64,000 nt of DNA. It comes from Acidimicrobiales bacterium (GTDB lineage Bacteria > Actinomycetota > Acidimicrobiia > Acidimicrobiales > SZUA-35). Under the pieces are notes generated by a model, which saw only the letters and a list, made by a program, of their open reading frames with translations, was not told where the DNA came from and did no database searches. Numbering within the stretch: position 1 is the first letter of the stretch; each line of letters starts with the position of its first letter. A program made the translations under genes and the position numbers. Positions 33,640-43,800 of the stretch are shown here, one piece after another. The stretch spans positions 3,348,001 through 3,412,000 of the forward strand of contig JAWKIO010000005.1 of the NCBI GenBank assembly GCA_041394265.1, read 5' to 3'.

Positions 33640-36372
33640 ATGCACGAAGTAGACGCCACGGTTCCGTTCGGATCCGTGTTCATACCATACGTGCTCGAGG
33701 CTCGCTCGTCCCTACCTCCTTGCCCGGAGGCCATCGACGGGGCGGTGATCGACGATCTTGGGTGGGCGCTTCTCCAACGCCTGTCATCGATCGGCGCACC
33801 GGCGCTGCTCGATCTCCTTCGGTCCGGTCTGCGGCCGTCCGACCCCGGAACGAGCGATTCGACGTCGTACGAACGGTTCGTGGCGTCGCTCACCTCATCC
33901 GACGGAGCTGCACTCGCCGAGGCCTTCCCGGTCCTCGGCGACCTGCTCGATGATCTCGTACAGCGGTGGATCCGCACCGCGACGGAGACGCTCGCCAGGA
34001 TCGACGACGATCTTGGGTTGCTCACCGCTGCACTCGGTCACCGCCCCACGATCTCGCGGAGCAGCGGACCGCTCGGCGATCCACACAATGGCGGGGCCTC
34101 GGTCCTGATCCTCACGTCCAGTCGTGGCGACAAGGTCGTGTACAAACCCCGCTCGCTCGAACAGGAAGGGCGAGTCTTCGACCTGATCCGTTGGTGTCAC
34201 GAGCGAGCCGACGATCCGAGCTTCGTTCCCTGGGTGATCGACCGGCACACCCATGGATGGATGGAATACGTCGAATCGGCCTCCTGCAGCGATCCAGCCA
34301 ACTACTGGCGACGAGCCGGTCGGATGTCCGCGGCCCTCTACGTCGCCGGAGCGGTGGACCTCCACAATGGCAACGTCCTCGCCGCCGACGGCGCACCCGT
34401 GCCGATCGACCTGGAATGCGTGGAGCAACCCATCCTGTGGCAGTCGCCCTCTGGGCGGTACTTCGGCCTCGATGACACGGTCGTCTCCACCGGCCTGTTG
34501 CCCAATCACTTCACCGGCGACGGGGATGTCGCTCGAGATGTCGGGGGCCTATTGGCACGCCGGCAGCAATCGGGTGGGGCGTGGCTCTACGAGTGGGGGC
34601 AGCTCGGCACCGACGCCATCGATCGTTGTCGTCGTCTCTCGGAGTGGGGGGCCGAGGCCAACCGGCCGGTCGATGCCGACGGCGTCGACGTTGCGGTGGA
34701 TATCGGGGCATTCCAACGAGGCTTTGACGAAGGAAGCGAAGCCACCCGGCGCCCTGATTCTCCCGTCCACGACTGGGTGGAACTGCCGGCTCGGGTGCTG
34801 CTCCGGTCGACGATGATCTATATGAACCAACTCGCGACGCTGACAGACACAGCGGCGCTTGCCGACCGTGCCGTGTTCGCCGAGCGTGTCGCAGGTCTAC
34901 CGCAGCTCCCAGCGGCCGTTGTCGATTCGCTCGGAAGCGATGCGTTGGAGGCGATCGACGCCTCGGAGACCGCAGCGCTCGCCCGACTCGATATTCCGCT
35001 GCACCGAGCCCAGGGCCTCGATCTCCTGCTCGACGGCGGTGACGTCGTGCCGAGCGCGCTGGTGCGTGCCGGATCCGACCGCCGTCGGGAGCGGATCGAC
35101 TGGCTGTGTGGTCCCCGCCTCGCCGCGCAACGACAACTTGTCAGACTTGCCATCGAACAGCACGAGGGCAACCTCGACCTGCCTCCCCAGCAACCGCTGG
35201 TCGAAGGTTCCCGTCGCGAGGCCGCCGACCTCATCGAGGCCGCTCGGGCGCATGCCGAGGTCCTCGTCGCACAGCACATCGGGACCGAGATCGAACCGAT
35301 GTGGCTCGAGGTCGATCAGATCGGCCATCGACGGATGAACGGACTGTTCCATGCTGCGGACCTCTATTCCGGTCGAGCCGGCATCGGTGTGTTCTTCGCG
35401 ACACTGGCGGTGGCGACCGGCGAAGCGATCTGGGCCGACTGGGCGCAACGCTGCGTCTACGGATCGTTCGACCGGCTCCTCGCCCCGTGGTGGGAGTCCG
35501 GTCGAGCAGGCGTGGCGTACGCGAAGCTGGTGGTCGGAGATCTGTTGGGCGATGACGAGCTGATCACGGACGCCGAGGCGCTGCTTCTCGAGGTGTTGGG
35601 GGAGCGGCCGACGGACGACGCACGCATGGATTTGGTCGGGGGCTGGAGCGGGGTGCTCAACAGTGTGCTCGCGTTCGTCGAGCGACGGCCTGACACCGTC
35701 CTTCGTGCCGAGACGGTGCATCTCTCCGAGGCGATGACGTCGACGATTCGTCGTCAGCTCGAGACGCCACTGACGGCTCGAGGCCTGCAACGTGCCGGGT
35801 TCGCCCACGGTGTCAGCGGCCTCGGCTATTCCCTGCAGCGAGCAGCGGTCACGTTGCGCCTGGACGACGTGGCTGCGCTGGCCGATGAGTTGGTGACGTT
35901 CGACGTCGAGCGGACATCAGCGCGAGACGGGGTCGCCGGGCGCGTCGACCGTGTCGGACGCAGGCGGGAGCCGACGACCAGCTGGTGTTGGGGCGCCACG
36001 GGCTACCTGCTGGCACGTTCGTCGGCGGTGATGCGAGCACGTGTCGAAGACGTCACCGAGCACTTCGACGCATCGTTGCCTGCGATGTGCACCACCGGTC
36101 GCGGGCCGAGCCATCTGTGTTGCGGCGAATCGGGACGGCTCGTCATGCTTGACGCCGTCGGGCGTGACCTCGGCTCGGCGCCAGCGAGGAACGCCGCCGA
36201 TGCTCTTGCCGAAACGCTGGCATCCGAGGCCATCGCCGGGGTGCCGCCGAGGTACTACCTGACGACGACCTTCGATGCTCCGAGCCTGTTCTGGGGACGG
36301 GCCGGCATCGGCTACGCCCTCTGTCGAGTGGCACGTCCAGCGTCGATTCCCAACATCTTGCTCGTCGAATGA
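33640..36372 (+). CDS. lanM: Class II lanthipeptide synthetase LanM
   Basis: A 910-aa bifunctional enzyme. The N-terminal dehydratase (DUF4135) half phosphorylates and eliminates Ser/Thr; it shows KVVYKPRSLEQEG and GAVDLHNGNVLAADG, then VPIDLECVEQP. The C-terminal LanC-like cyclase begins at DLYSGRAGIGVFFATLA (about residue 570) and has FAHGVSGLGYSL. Its zinc ligands read Cys783 (SWCWGATG) and Cys827-Cys828 (HLCCGESG). The CCG arrangement is that of ProcM-like synthetases, which accept diverse substrates, instead of the Cys-Cys-His set. ATG 33640 is preceded by GAGGA. The frame is open back to 33469, overlapping lanA, but without start support. Confidence 0.93.
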   Translation: MHEVDATVPFGSVFIPYVLEARSSLPPCPEAIDGAVIDDLGWALLQRLSSIGAPALLDLLRSGLRPSDPGTSDSTSYERFVASLTSSDGAALAEAFPVLGDLLDDLVQRWIRTATETLARIDDDLGLLTAALGHRPTISRSSGPLGDPHNGGASVLILTSSRGDKVVYKPRSLEQEGRVFDLIRWCHERADDPSFVPWVIDRHTHGWMEYVESASCSDPANYWRRAGRMSAALYVAGAVDLHNGNVLAADGAPVPIDLECVEQPILWQSPSGRYFGLDDTVVSTGLLPNHFTGDGDVARDVGGLLARRQQSGGAWLYEWGQLGTDAIDRCRRLSEWGAEANRPVDADGVDVAVDIGAFQRGFDEGSEATRRPDSPVHDWVELPARVLLRSTMIYMNQLATLTDTAALADRAVFAERVAGLPQLPAAVVDSLGSDALEAIDASETAALARLDIPLHRAQGLDLLLDGGDVVPSALVRAGSDRRRERIDWLCGPRLAAQRQLVRLAIEQHEGNLDLPPQQPLVEGSRREAADLIEAARAHAEVLVAQHIGTEIEPMWLEVDQIGHRRMNGLFHAADLYSGRAGIGVFFATLAVATGEAIWADWAQRCVYGSFDRLLAPWWESGRAGVAYAKLVVGDLLGDDELITDAEALLLEVLGERPTDDARMDLVGGWSGVLNSVLAFVERRPDTVLRAETVHLSEAMTSTIRRQLETPLTARGLQRAGFAHGVSGLGYSLQRAAVTLRLDDVAALADELVTFDVERTSARDGVAGRVDRVGRRREPTTSWCWGATGYLLARSSAVMRARVEDVTEHFDASLPAMCTTGRGPSHLCCGESGRLVMLDAVGRDLGSAPARNAADALAETLASEAIAGVPPRYYLTTTFDAPSLFWGRAGIGYALCRVARPASIPNILLVE

Positions 36373-36392
36373 CGCCAGCGTGAAGCGCCGAC

Positions 36393-37115
36393 TCAGCGGT
36401 CGCGCCACATGATGCTGAGTGACGTCGAGGTCTCGGTCACTGCCCGGAAGCAATGCCACCAGCCGATCGGCATCTCGAGTGCATCGCCAGGGCACAGCAC
36501 GAACTGCCGAGCATCGAGGTCTTCCAGATCTGCTGTCCCGGCAAAGGGATCGAGCTGGCTGTTCGGGCCGTCCACATTCGGGAACGGGTCGATCCGATCA
36601 GCTGCGGACGGAGGAAGGAGGATGCCTTCTTTCACCCCATCGAGCTGGAGCAACGACGCTGGCCGTCCGTCCCAGTGCAGCCCTGAGGTCGAACCCAGGC
36701 GGCTGAGGTAGATGCGCATGACGGCGTCATCCACCGAGCGTCCGTTCGCGACCTGCGTGGCCAAGGCGGCCGTGTCGCTCTGAACACACCGATCGAGATG
36801 GTCGACCATCAGCGCTCCGTAGAAGCCGATGTCGAGCGACGGGTCGTAGCCAAGGACGGCGCCGTCGGGAGCCGTCGTGGTCGGAAGCAGTCGTCGAAGT
36901 CGCTCGACGTCGCCGGTCCGCACGTGGTCGATGTAGGCGCCGACGGTGGTGGCGACGGATTCGAAGGGCCAACTTGCACCCTTCAGATAGGCGTTGACCC
37001 GATGAGGGGTCGGTCCGGTCAGGCGAGCGAGTTCAGCGGGGGCCCAGCTGCCCTCGTCGATGGCGACCACCTCCGCTCGACATAGCGGCGACGCGAGATC
37101 TACGGCCGGTCCCAC
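36393..37115 (-). CDS. JmjC/cupin-type Fe(II)/2-oxoglutarate oxygenase
   Basis: A 240-aa protein of the JmjC-like (cupin_8) oxygenase type. The iron-binding facial triad is visible as HxD in GLHWDG (His147, Asp149) and the distal His221 in MPIGWWHCF, set in a double-stranded beta-helix with LCPGDALEMP before it. Such enzymes hydroxylate protein or peptide side chains. It lies 3 bp after the gene for an 82-aa peptide and converges on lanM, 20 bp away. This pairing suggests it modifies that peptide or the lanthipeptide (inference). Confidence 0.82.
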   Translation of the reverse strand: MGPAVDLASPLCRAEVVAIDEGSWAPAELARLTGPTPHRVNAYLKGASWPFESVATTVGAYIDHVRTGDVERLRRLLPTTTAPDGAVLGYDPSLDIGFYGALMVDHLDRCVQSDTAALATQVANGRSVDDAVMRIYLSRLGSTSGLHWDGRPASLLQLDGVKEGILLPPSAADRIDPFPNVDGPNSQLDPFAGTADLEDLDARQFVLCPGDALEMPIGWWHCFRAVTETSTSLSIMWRDR

Positions 37116-37118
37116 GAG

Positions 37119-37367
37119 CTACCAGCCTTCGACCCGGAGGGAGCGACCCCGGATGGCATCGCTGAGATGGCTGGGCAGCTGATCGGCCGACCACTCGGCG
37201 CTGAACCCGCTCACCTCGGCGGGCTCCTCCCACGCTGCGTTCACCCCCGGCGCAAGCAACGCCGCCAGAAGCTGGCGCTCCTCGGCATTCAGGGTGCCGG
37301 CGAAGTCTCGGAGCTTGTCGATGAGTGAGTTCGCACTCGTGTTGTGGTCTTCCTGCGCTTCGGGCAC
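37119..37367 (-). CDS. Small peptide, candidate RiPP precursor
   Basis: An 82-aa acidic protein with no relative I can name. Residues 12-40 form an amphipathic helix (SANSLIDKLRDFAGTLNAEE, then RQLLAALLAPG), followed by a short AEVSGFSAEW motif (50-59) and a tail ending LRVEGW. GTG 37367 has GGAG six bases upstream. It is transcribed with the JmjC-type oxygenase, 3 bp apart. The motif [AP]EVxGF[SA] is shared with the lanthipeptide precursor (residues 80-86) and with the 100-aa peptide at 52.6-52.9 kb. The absence of Cys argues against lanthionine formation. It could instead be an oxygenase partner protein. Confidence 0.7.
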   Translation of the reverse strand: MPEAQEDHNTSANSLIDKLRDFAGTLNAEERQLLAALLAPGVNAAWEEPAEVSGFSAEWSADQLPSHLSDAIRGRSLRVEGW

Positions 37368-37571
37368 CAGTCGCTCCGATTCTCCAACCGTCGTGTGTGG
37401 CTTGGCCGGTACTGTCGTCGGCCGAGTTCCTGCTCTGGCCAGCGATGGCCTCGACCCCCAGACGTGTGCCGCTACGAACGGTTACGCACTCGCTGGCAAA
37501 TCTCGACGCTAGCCACGGTTCGCTGTAACCGCGCCAGCACTTCGGCGTCCGGGTGGGGGCGAAGGAGCAAC
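37368..37571. promoter_or_regulatory. Divergent promoter region, peptide/oxygenase versus exporter
   Basis: This 204-bp gap separates divergent transcripts. It holds a spaced inverted pair CGGTTAC and GTAACCG about 45 bp apart near 37475-37535, which might bracket an operator, but I see no convincing -35/-10 pair. Confidence 0.35.
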
Positions 37572-40500
37572 GTGGAATTCGAGATCGAGATCAACAGTTC
37601 GGACGGCCAGCAGCAGACCGTCACGCTCGTCGGCGACATCGAGGTCGGTCGTGAGACCGACGGCATCACCATCGACGACCCGGCCGTGAGCCGCCGGCAC
37701 CTGGTGCTTCGGCCGCTCGACGATGCCGTCGAGGTGGAGGACCTCGACAGTGCGAACGGCACCAGGATCGACGGTGCGCGCCTACGAGGAACCCGCCGCG
37801 TCGGTGCCGGGTCGACGATCGAGATCGGTGACTCGACCATCCGGATTTCCGCCGTCGCCGACGTCGAGCCCGAGGCGTTGCCGGCCGACGGCGCAGGAGC
37901 GGCCAAGGCGACGGTGATCACGGCGCCGGCAGCGAAGAGCCAGCGGCCGAAGCACCCCTTCAGTTCGATCGAGGGTGGGTTGGTGACGGTCAACTACCTG
38001 CCGGGCACCGCTGGTGCCGATGTCGCGAAACCAGTGCACGACACAGCAACCCGGGCGCGGCGGGATCTCGCCGGGTTCGGGTCCGAGCCGTGGGGCGCAC
38101 CGATCTCGATCAACATCGTCGATCCCTTCCCGGATCCCGACGATCCCGACCGGCTGGTCACCGGCGGCGCAGTCGTCGACGCCGACGCGAGCACCGTCTG
38201 GCTCGTCGTGACGCCCGAATCACCTCCCGAGTCTCCGCACCGCTCGATGGCGCTGTTGTTCGGCTCGGCGCTCCCGAGCGCCGGCGACCTCGACCATCTC
38301 ATCGAAGGCTACGGGATGCACCTGGCCGGGGTTCCCGAGCCCGAACCGGAGCTCGTGGCGTCGCTTCCCGATGCTCTGGAAACGCTGCCACCCGATCAGC
38401 GTGGCCTGCTCACCGCCTCGTTCGTTCGCTACCTCATCGCCCGGGAAGGCGACGCCGTGTTCCGCCGTCTGCTCACGACGCCGGCGGGCCACGTCGCCGA
38501 GGCCTGGAAGGAGCACTACGGGCGATCGGCGCAGCAGATCGAAGCAGCGTGGCGAGCCGACCATGAGCGAGAAGCACCGACCGTCGGGATCACCGAGTTC
38601 CTGAAGATGTCGTGGCGCTACCTGCGCCCCTACCGGTGGCGGCAGGCCGAGGTCTTTGGGTACATGCTCCTGAGCCTGGCCTTCACCGTCGCCTACCCGT
38701 TCGTCACCAAGCGGATGTTCGACGTGGCGATCCCGAGCGGTGAGATGTCGGAGGTGGTCATGCTGCTGGGAGCGCTCGGCGCAGCCTTTGCCGTCACGCT
38801 CGTTGCTGGGCTTCGTCAGACGTATCAGAGTGCGTCGATCTCGACTTCCGTCGTTCGTGACCTGCAGGAAGAGCTCTTCGGTCGACTGCAGACCGTGCCC
38901 GACGCCTGGCTCGCCCGACATTCGCAGGGCGATGTGCTCTCGCGGATGATGAACGACGTGCGACGGGTCGAGGCCGGTCTCACGACCGCCATCGACGGCG
39001 GCATCTTTCAGGTCGTGTCGCTCGTGGTCTCGACCATCATCATGCTGCGCGTGAACTTCCTCCTCGGCCTCGTGGTGTTGGCCGGTGCCCCGATCGTGGG
39101 CTTCGTCTACCGGCGGATGGCGTCGGGCGCGCAGACCAGAAGTGTGGCAGTCCAGGAAGAAAGTGGCGCCGTCATGACCCTGGCGGCCGAGAACTACCAG
39201 GCGAACGCCGTGGTGAAGCTCTTCCGCCTCGCCGGCTACGAGCGGGCGCGCTTCCGGCGCGCCACCGATCGGCTCGTTCGAGCTCAGCTGCGGATGAGCC
39301 TGTTCGGCGGGATGTTCGGCGTCGCCGTCGAGTCCATCATGACGATCCTTCGTCTGGCAGTGATCGGTCTCGGCGCTTGGCTGATCTTCGAAGGGCGGTT
39401 CACGCTCGGTGGTCTGGTGGCTTTCCTCGGGATCATGGGCGAGGTGCTGAGCCCCGTGGTCGGCCTGACTTCACTCGGACAGTCGATCCAGTCGTCGGTC
39501 GGTGCCATCATTCGCATCGACGAGGTGCTCGATACCCCGCCGGAGCCCGAGGGTGCCGACCTGCCATCGCTGGCCCCAATTGCTCGCGAGATTCGCCTCG
39601 AAGGCGTCTCACTGTCGTACAGCCCCGAACGCCGGGCCCTCGACGAGGTCGACGTCACGATTCCGGCGGGTAGCAGCGTGGCCTTCGTCGGACCTTCGGG
39701 CTCGGGCAAGTCGACGATCCTGCGTGTGCTGATGCGCCTCTACGAGCCCGACGAAGGGCGGGTGACCATCGACGGCGTCGATGTCGCCGATCGCTCACTC
39801 GACTCGCTGCGCTCGCAGATGGGTGTCGTCTTCCAGGACTCGTTCCTGTTCGATGCGACCGTGCGAGAGAACATCGCGCTGGGCTCGGTGGGCGCCACCG
39901 AAGACGAGATCCTCGCCGCGGCCGACGCTGCCGAGGTCGACAGCTTCGTCGGCAACTTGGCTCGCGGCTATGACACGTTGGTCGGTGAGTCGGGACGGAA
40001 CCTCTCGGGGGGTCAGCGCCAACGGGTGGCGATCGCCCGTGCGCTCGTGGGGAATCCGTCCATCCTGTTGCTCGACGAGGCGACCTCGGCCCTCGACCCG
40101 GGAACCGAGCGCCAGATCAGCGGCACGCTCGAACGGGCCGGCGCAGGCCGAACGGTCGTGGCGATCACCCACCGGTTGACCTCGGTCACCGACTACGACC
40201 GGATCTACGTGGTCGACGCCGGCAAGATCGCCGAGCACGGTCGTCACGACGAGCTCGTCGCACTCGGCGGGCTCTACGCGCGGTTGTGGGCCGAGCAGAC
40301 TGGCGAGCCGGTGCCGGAGCGGCCGCCGTTCGACCTGCAACAGGTGTTGGCAAAGCTCCCGCTCTTCGTCGACCTCGAGCCCGATCAACTCGCCGACCTG
40401 GCGGCTCGGTTCGGTCGTGTGGTCGTGGCGCCCGGGTCGAGCGTGAGCGAGGGGGGCCAGCTCGTCGTTGTTGCTGACGGCAGAGGCGAACTCGTCTCGG

Positions 40501-40853
40501 ACGAGGGAGCGGGCGCTCCCTCACGCATGATTGCGTCGGGTGAGGTCTTCGGCTTGAACGCACTCCTGGGGACCCCGACAGGCGTGCAGCTCCGGGCGCT
40601 GGAACCCTTGACGCTCTTGACCCTGCCCGAGGACTCACTCGCGGAACTGCGCCAGCAGTACCGCGAGATCGACGACGCGGCCCGTGGCCGTTCGACGATG
40701 GCAGCGACGCCCGGTGGACGACTCTTGGTTCGTTCGACCGTCGGTCCGGTCTCGTCGGCAGCGCGAGCGACGATGGCGGCACGCCAGGAGGGCATTTCGG
40801 CTGCCGATGTTGCCGCCGTGGTCGCCGCCGCTCGATCCGGTCGGTCGGCCTGA
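37572..40853 (+). CDS. FHA / degenerate gluzincin / ABC exporter / cNMP-binding-like fusion protein
   Basis: A 1093-aa chain. An FHA domain (residues 1-95: GR26-27, SRRH 40-43, ANG) binds phosphothreonine proteins. Residues about 150-340 resemble a peptidase-MA gluzincin with the HExxH changed to HRSMA (His223), Glu245 kept in LIEGYG, and the usual helix SFVRYLIAREGDAVFRRLL. A type I ABC exporter follows: about six membrane helices (about 350-640), Walker A GPSGSGKST (707-715), signature LSGGQRQRV, Walker B ILLLDEATSALD. The C-terminal part (about 925-1035, PLFVDLEPDQLADLAARFGR) looks like a cyclic-nucleotide-binding fold. GTG 37572 follows GAAGGAG. No C39 peptidase is present. It is the probable peptide exporter of the island. 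Confidence 0.88.
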   Translation: MEFEIEINSSDGQQQTVTLVGDIEVGRETDGITIDDPAVSRRHLVLRPLDDAVEVEDLDSANGTRIDGARLRGTRRVGAGSTIEIGDSTIRISAVADVEPEALPADGAGAAKATVITAPAAKSQRPKHPFSSIEGGLVTVNYLPGTAGADVAKPVHDTATRARRDLAGFGSEPWGAPISINIVDPFPDPDDPDRLVTGGAVVDADASTVWLVVTPESPPESPHRSMALLFGSALPSAGDLDHLIEGYGMHLAGVPEPEPELVASLPDALETLPPDQRGLLTASFVRYLIAREGDAVFRRLLTTPAGHVAEAWKEHYGRSAQQIEAAWRADHEREAPTVGITEFLKMSWRYLRPYRWRQAEVFGYMLLSLAFTVAYPFVTKRMFDVAIPSGEMSEVVMLLGALGAAFAVTLVAGLRQTYQSASISTSVVRDLQEELFGRLQTVPDAWLARHSQGDVLSRMMNDVRRVEAGLTTAIDGGIFQVVSLVVSTIIMLRVNFLLGLVVLAGAPIVGFVYRRMASGAQTRSVAVQEESGAVMTLAAENYQANAVVKLFRLAGYERARFRRATDRLVRAQLRMSLFGGMFGVAVESIMTILRLAVIGLGAWLIFEGRFTLGGLVAFLGIMGEVLSPVVGLTSLGQSIQSSVGAIIRIDEVLDTPPEPEGADLPSLAPIAREIRLEGVSLSYSPERRALDEVDVTIPAGSSVAFVGPSGSGKSTILRVLMRLYEPDEGRVTIDGVDVADRSLDSLRSQMGVVFQDSFLFDATVRENIALGSVGATEDEILAAADAAEVDSFVGNLARGYDTLVGESGRNLSGGQRQRVAIARALVGNPSILLLDEATSALDPGTERQISGTLERAGAGRTVVAITHRLTSVTDYDRIYVVDAGKIAEHGRHDELVALGGLYARLWAEQTGEPVPERPPFDLQQVLAKLPLFVDLEPDQLADLAARFGRVVVAPGSSVSEGGQLVVVADGRGELVSDEGAGAPSRMIASGEVFGLNALLGTPTGVQLRALEPLTLLTLPEDSLAELRQQYREIDDAARGRSTMAATPGGRLLVRSTVGPVSSAARATMAARQEGISAADVAAVVAAARSGRSA

Positions 40854-40887
40854 GGCGCTCGCCGCGACGGGTGCCGAGGTGGTCGTG

Positions 40888-43800
40888 TCAGGCGACGCCG
40901 AGGCGGGACAGGAGACGTTGGGTTTCGATGTCGGGGCGCAAGCCGTCGTCGTGGAGTTGGGCGATCAGGCCACGTGCTGCGATGCGCGCCGAGGATTCAC
41001 TGCCGAGTGCGAGATGGCAGCGGATCGACAGGCGGTGCGCTCGCTCCGACATCGAGTCGAGTTGTTGGGCCTGCACTGCTGACACGATGGCCTGCTCAGG
41101 ACGACCCCGGGCCAGGGTGAGCTCGCCGGTTCGGCAGATGGCAGCGTGGGCGAGTGAGTGCAGACGAAGCCGCTCGGGTACCACCCACTCCTCTTCGACG
41201 AGCGGAAGGTACCAGCCCCGGTAGAGGTCGCTGGCTGCCGCATAGTGCTCGAGCGCGGAGGTCGGGACGCCATCGGCTTCCGCCGCACTCGCCTCGGCGA
41301 TGTGGCGGTCGAATTGATCCGTGTCGATCTCGATCGAGTCCCGGATCAGTCGCAGATCGGTCGAGGTGGCGTCGATGAAGTAGGGTCGAGCGCCGGGCTG
41401 GCGGCCAGGCTCGAGTGCCGCGTGGAGATGGGTCAGATTCACCCGGAGGTTCGCTGCTGCCTTCGCCTCTGACAGTGATGGCCAGAGCGCAGCAGCCGCG
41501 GCCTTTCGGGTCGGTCGCTGATGGGCGAGAAGGTAGACGAACAGGTCTTGGACACGTCTGCGTCGACCCCACTCCGGGCCTAACTCCCGACCGTCGCTCC
41601 GTGACACCGCCAGCCCACCGAGGGTACGAACTTGGAGGACATACCCCGGATCGAGCGGGAGTTCGGCGAGGAGGTGCGCAACGGCGCCGGCTTGTCGAGG
41701 ACGGGACCGCTTTGCCGTCCGGTCGAGCCACCGACCGACCGAGGGAACGTCGCTCAAGACCTCGCGAGCTGCGCCTTCGTTGGTGTCGGCTGACGCCGCC
41801 GCTGCGAGCTCAGCCAGCAATGGCGGCGGCACGTGGGCTCGCAGCAAGGTCGGCCTCGACCAGTCCAGCGCTCTGGCCGGAGCGTTCGATCCAGCGCGTG
41901 CCGCTGCGATCGCGGCGCCAGCTCGGACGGCCGTGCGAAAGGATGGGCCGAGGTCGCAGTCATCGAGCACCGATGCCTCGTCGGGAAGGAGCGCTCGCAA
42001 CATCGTGAGGCCGTGGAGGTGGGCTCGAGACGGCCAGCGCCCGAGGGGGACCCGTTCCAGGGATCGCTCGAGTCCTTCGATCGCTCGTTCCTCGCTGTCA
42101 ACGCACAGCGCCACCGCCGCTTCGGCGATGTCGAGCATGAGGACGACGTGGTCGCCCACGCACGCCTCGAACCGACGAGCGTCCTGGACGATCGCACGGG
42201 CGGTGTCGAACTCGCCTGCTGCGATCGCAATGGTGGCGACGACCCCGCTCACCGAGACGATCTCGTGGGCAGCGTTTCGCTCCTTTGCCATGGCGGGGAA
42301 CTGTTGGGCGAGCGGCCAAGCCAGCTCGGGGTCGACCTCACCACGGAGCCAGAGCGCCTGTGCGCCGAAGATGTCGATGTCGTCGGCGGCCAAGACCGAC
42401 TCGATCGTGGCGGAGACCTGTTCGGGTCGTCCGAGGTCGACCAGACGCTCGGCGATGGTGACGCGTCGCAGACGCGATTGCAGCGCGGCGAAGGTCCCGA
42501 CCTCGCGGAGTGCCTCGAGGGGATCGCCTGCGCGCTGGGCGACGACCGAACGAATGAAGGTCGCGGTCGCCTGGGCCATGCCGACCCCGTCGGCCGCAAG
42601 CTGCTCGATGCGGGCGTCGAGGACGAGTCCTGAGTGGTCGTGAGCGTACTGCAGTTGCGCAACTCGCCATCGCGCAAGTGCCTCGATCTCTCGATCTCCC
42701 GAGGCCTTCGCACGTTCGACCGCGCGTTCGAAGATCTCTTCGGCCGTGCGCTCGCTCGCCGTCCAGATGCGCGCTGCCTCGAGGAGGAGCTCGGCTCCCG
42801 CCGTGGCATCGCCCGCGGGTAGGAACGACTGGAGCGATCGGATGTCGTCGACCGTCGTGTTCAGCAGCGGCTGCTCGCAGTAGCTACGCACGGCCTCGAC
42901 GACGAGCCCGATGTCACCGGCCGACTGCGCGGCACGGGCAGCGCGGACGTGCTCACCTCGGTCGAGGAGCAAGCGGGCGCCGCGAGCCAACGCCTGATCG
43001 TGATCCTTTGCGTCGACATGATCACCGAGCGCCCTCGACCAGAGCGGGTGCATCTCGTACTGGTCACCGACCTGGTCGACGAGCGGCAACCCGTCGAAGA
43101 CTCGTCGTGCCGTCCACGCACCCGTGCCGGCGACGGCCGCGACAACGGCGTCATCAATGACAGCGAACGGAGCGAGCAGGGCGAGGAGCCGAGCCCGTTC
43201 AGGATGCAGGGTTGCGACGACTTCGCTCCGCACGAACGCCACCGAAGCTTCGTGGTCGAGCCGTCCGGCAAAGGACGCCAGCGCCGGCCAGCGGGGAACG
43301 AGCACCAGCGTCTCCGGCGCTTCCTCTCCGGTGCACTGGGCAAGCTCGTGATCGTCGAAGGCAAGGCTCCGTTCGTCGATGGTGACCTCCGGCTCGGCGC
43401 GCTTCCCACGGCCGACGCGCAGCGGCGGCAACGAGCGGCCGGAGAGCACCACGTGTGCGTTGTCCGGCAATTGATCGACCAGGTGCGCCATCGTCCGCCA
43501 CGCCGGCCCGATCGGGCTGCCCAACGAGTGGACGTCGTCGAGGATCAGCGCAACGGGCGTGGGCATCCGGTCGGCGACGAGTTCGGCGATGTCGCCAGGC
43601 GACACCGCTCGCCGAGTAGACCGTCCCGCGATCGACCGGTAGAGACCGGCGAGAAAGTGGTCCGGGTCATGATCGTCGTCGCCAAGACCGAGCCACACGT
43701 CGTCGCCGAACCGTTCGTGCTTGTTCTCCTCGATCGCCTGAGCCAGCAGGATCGACTTGCCGAAGCCGGGGCCGGCCGACACGGTCAAGAGGCGCTCGTC

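Noticed and set aside
37572..40853. Classical LanT exporter with C39 leader peptidase
   Set aside because: No N-terminal Cys-protease domain; the chain starts with FHA and a degenerate gluzincin instead.
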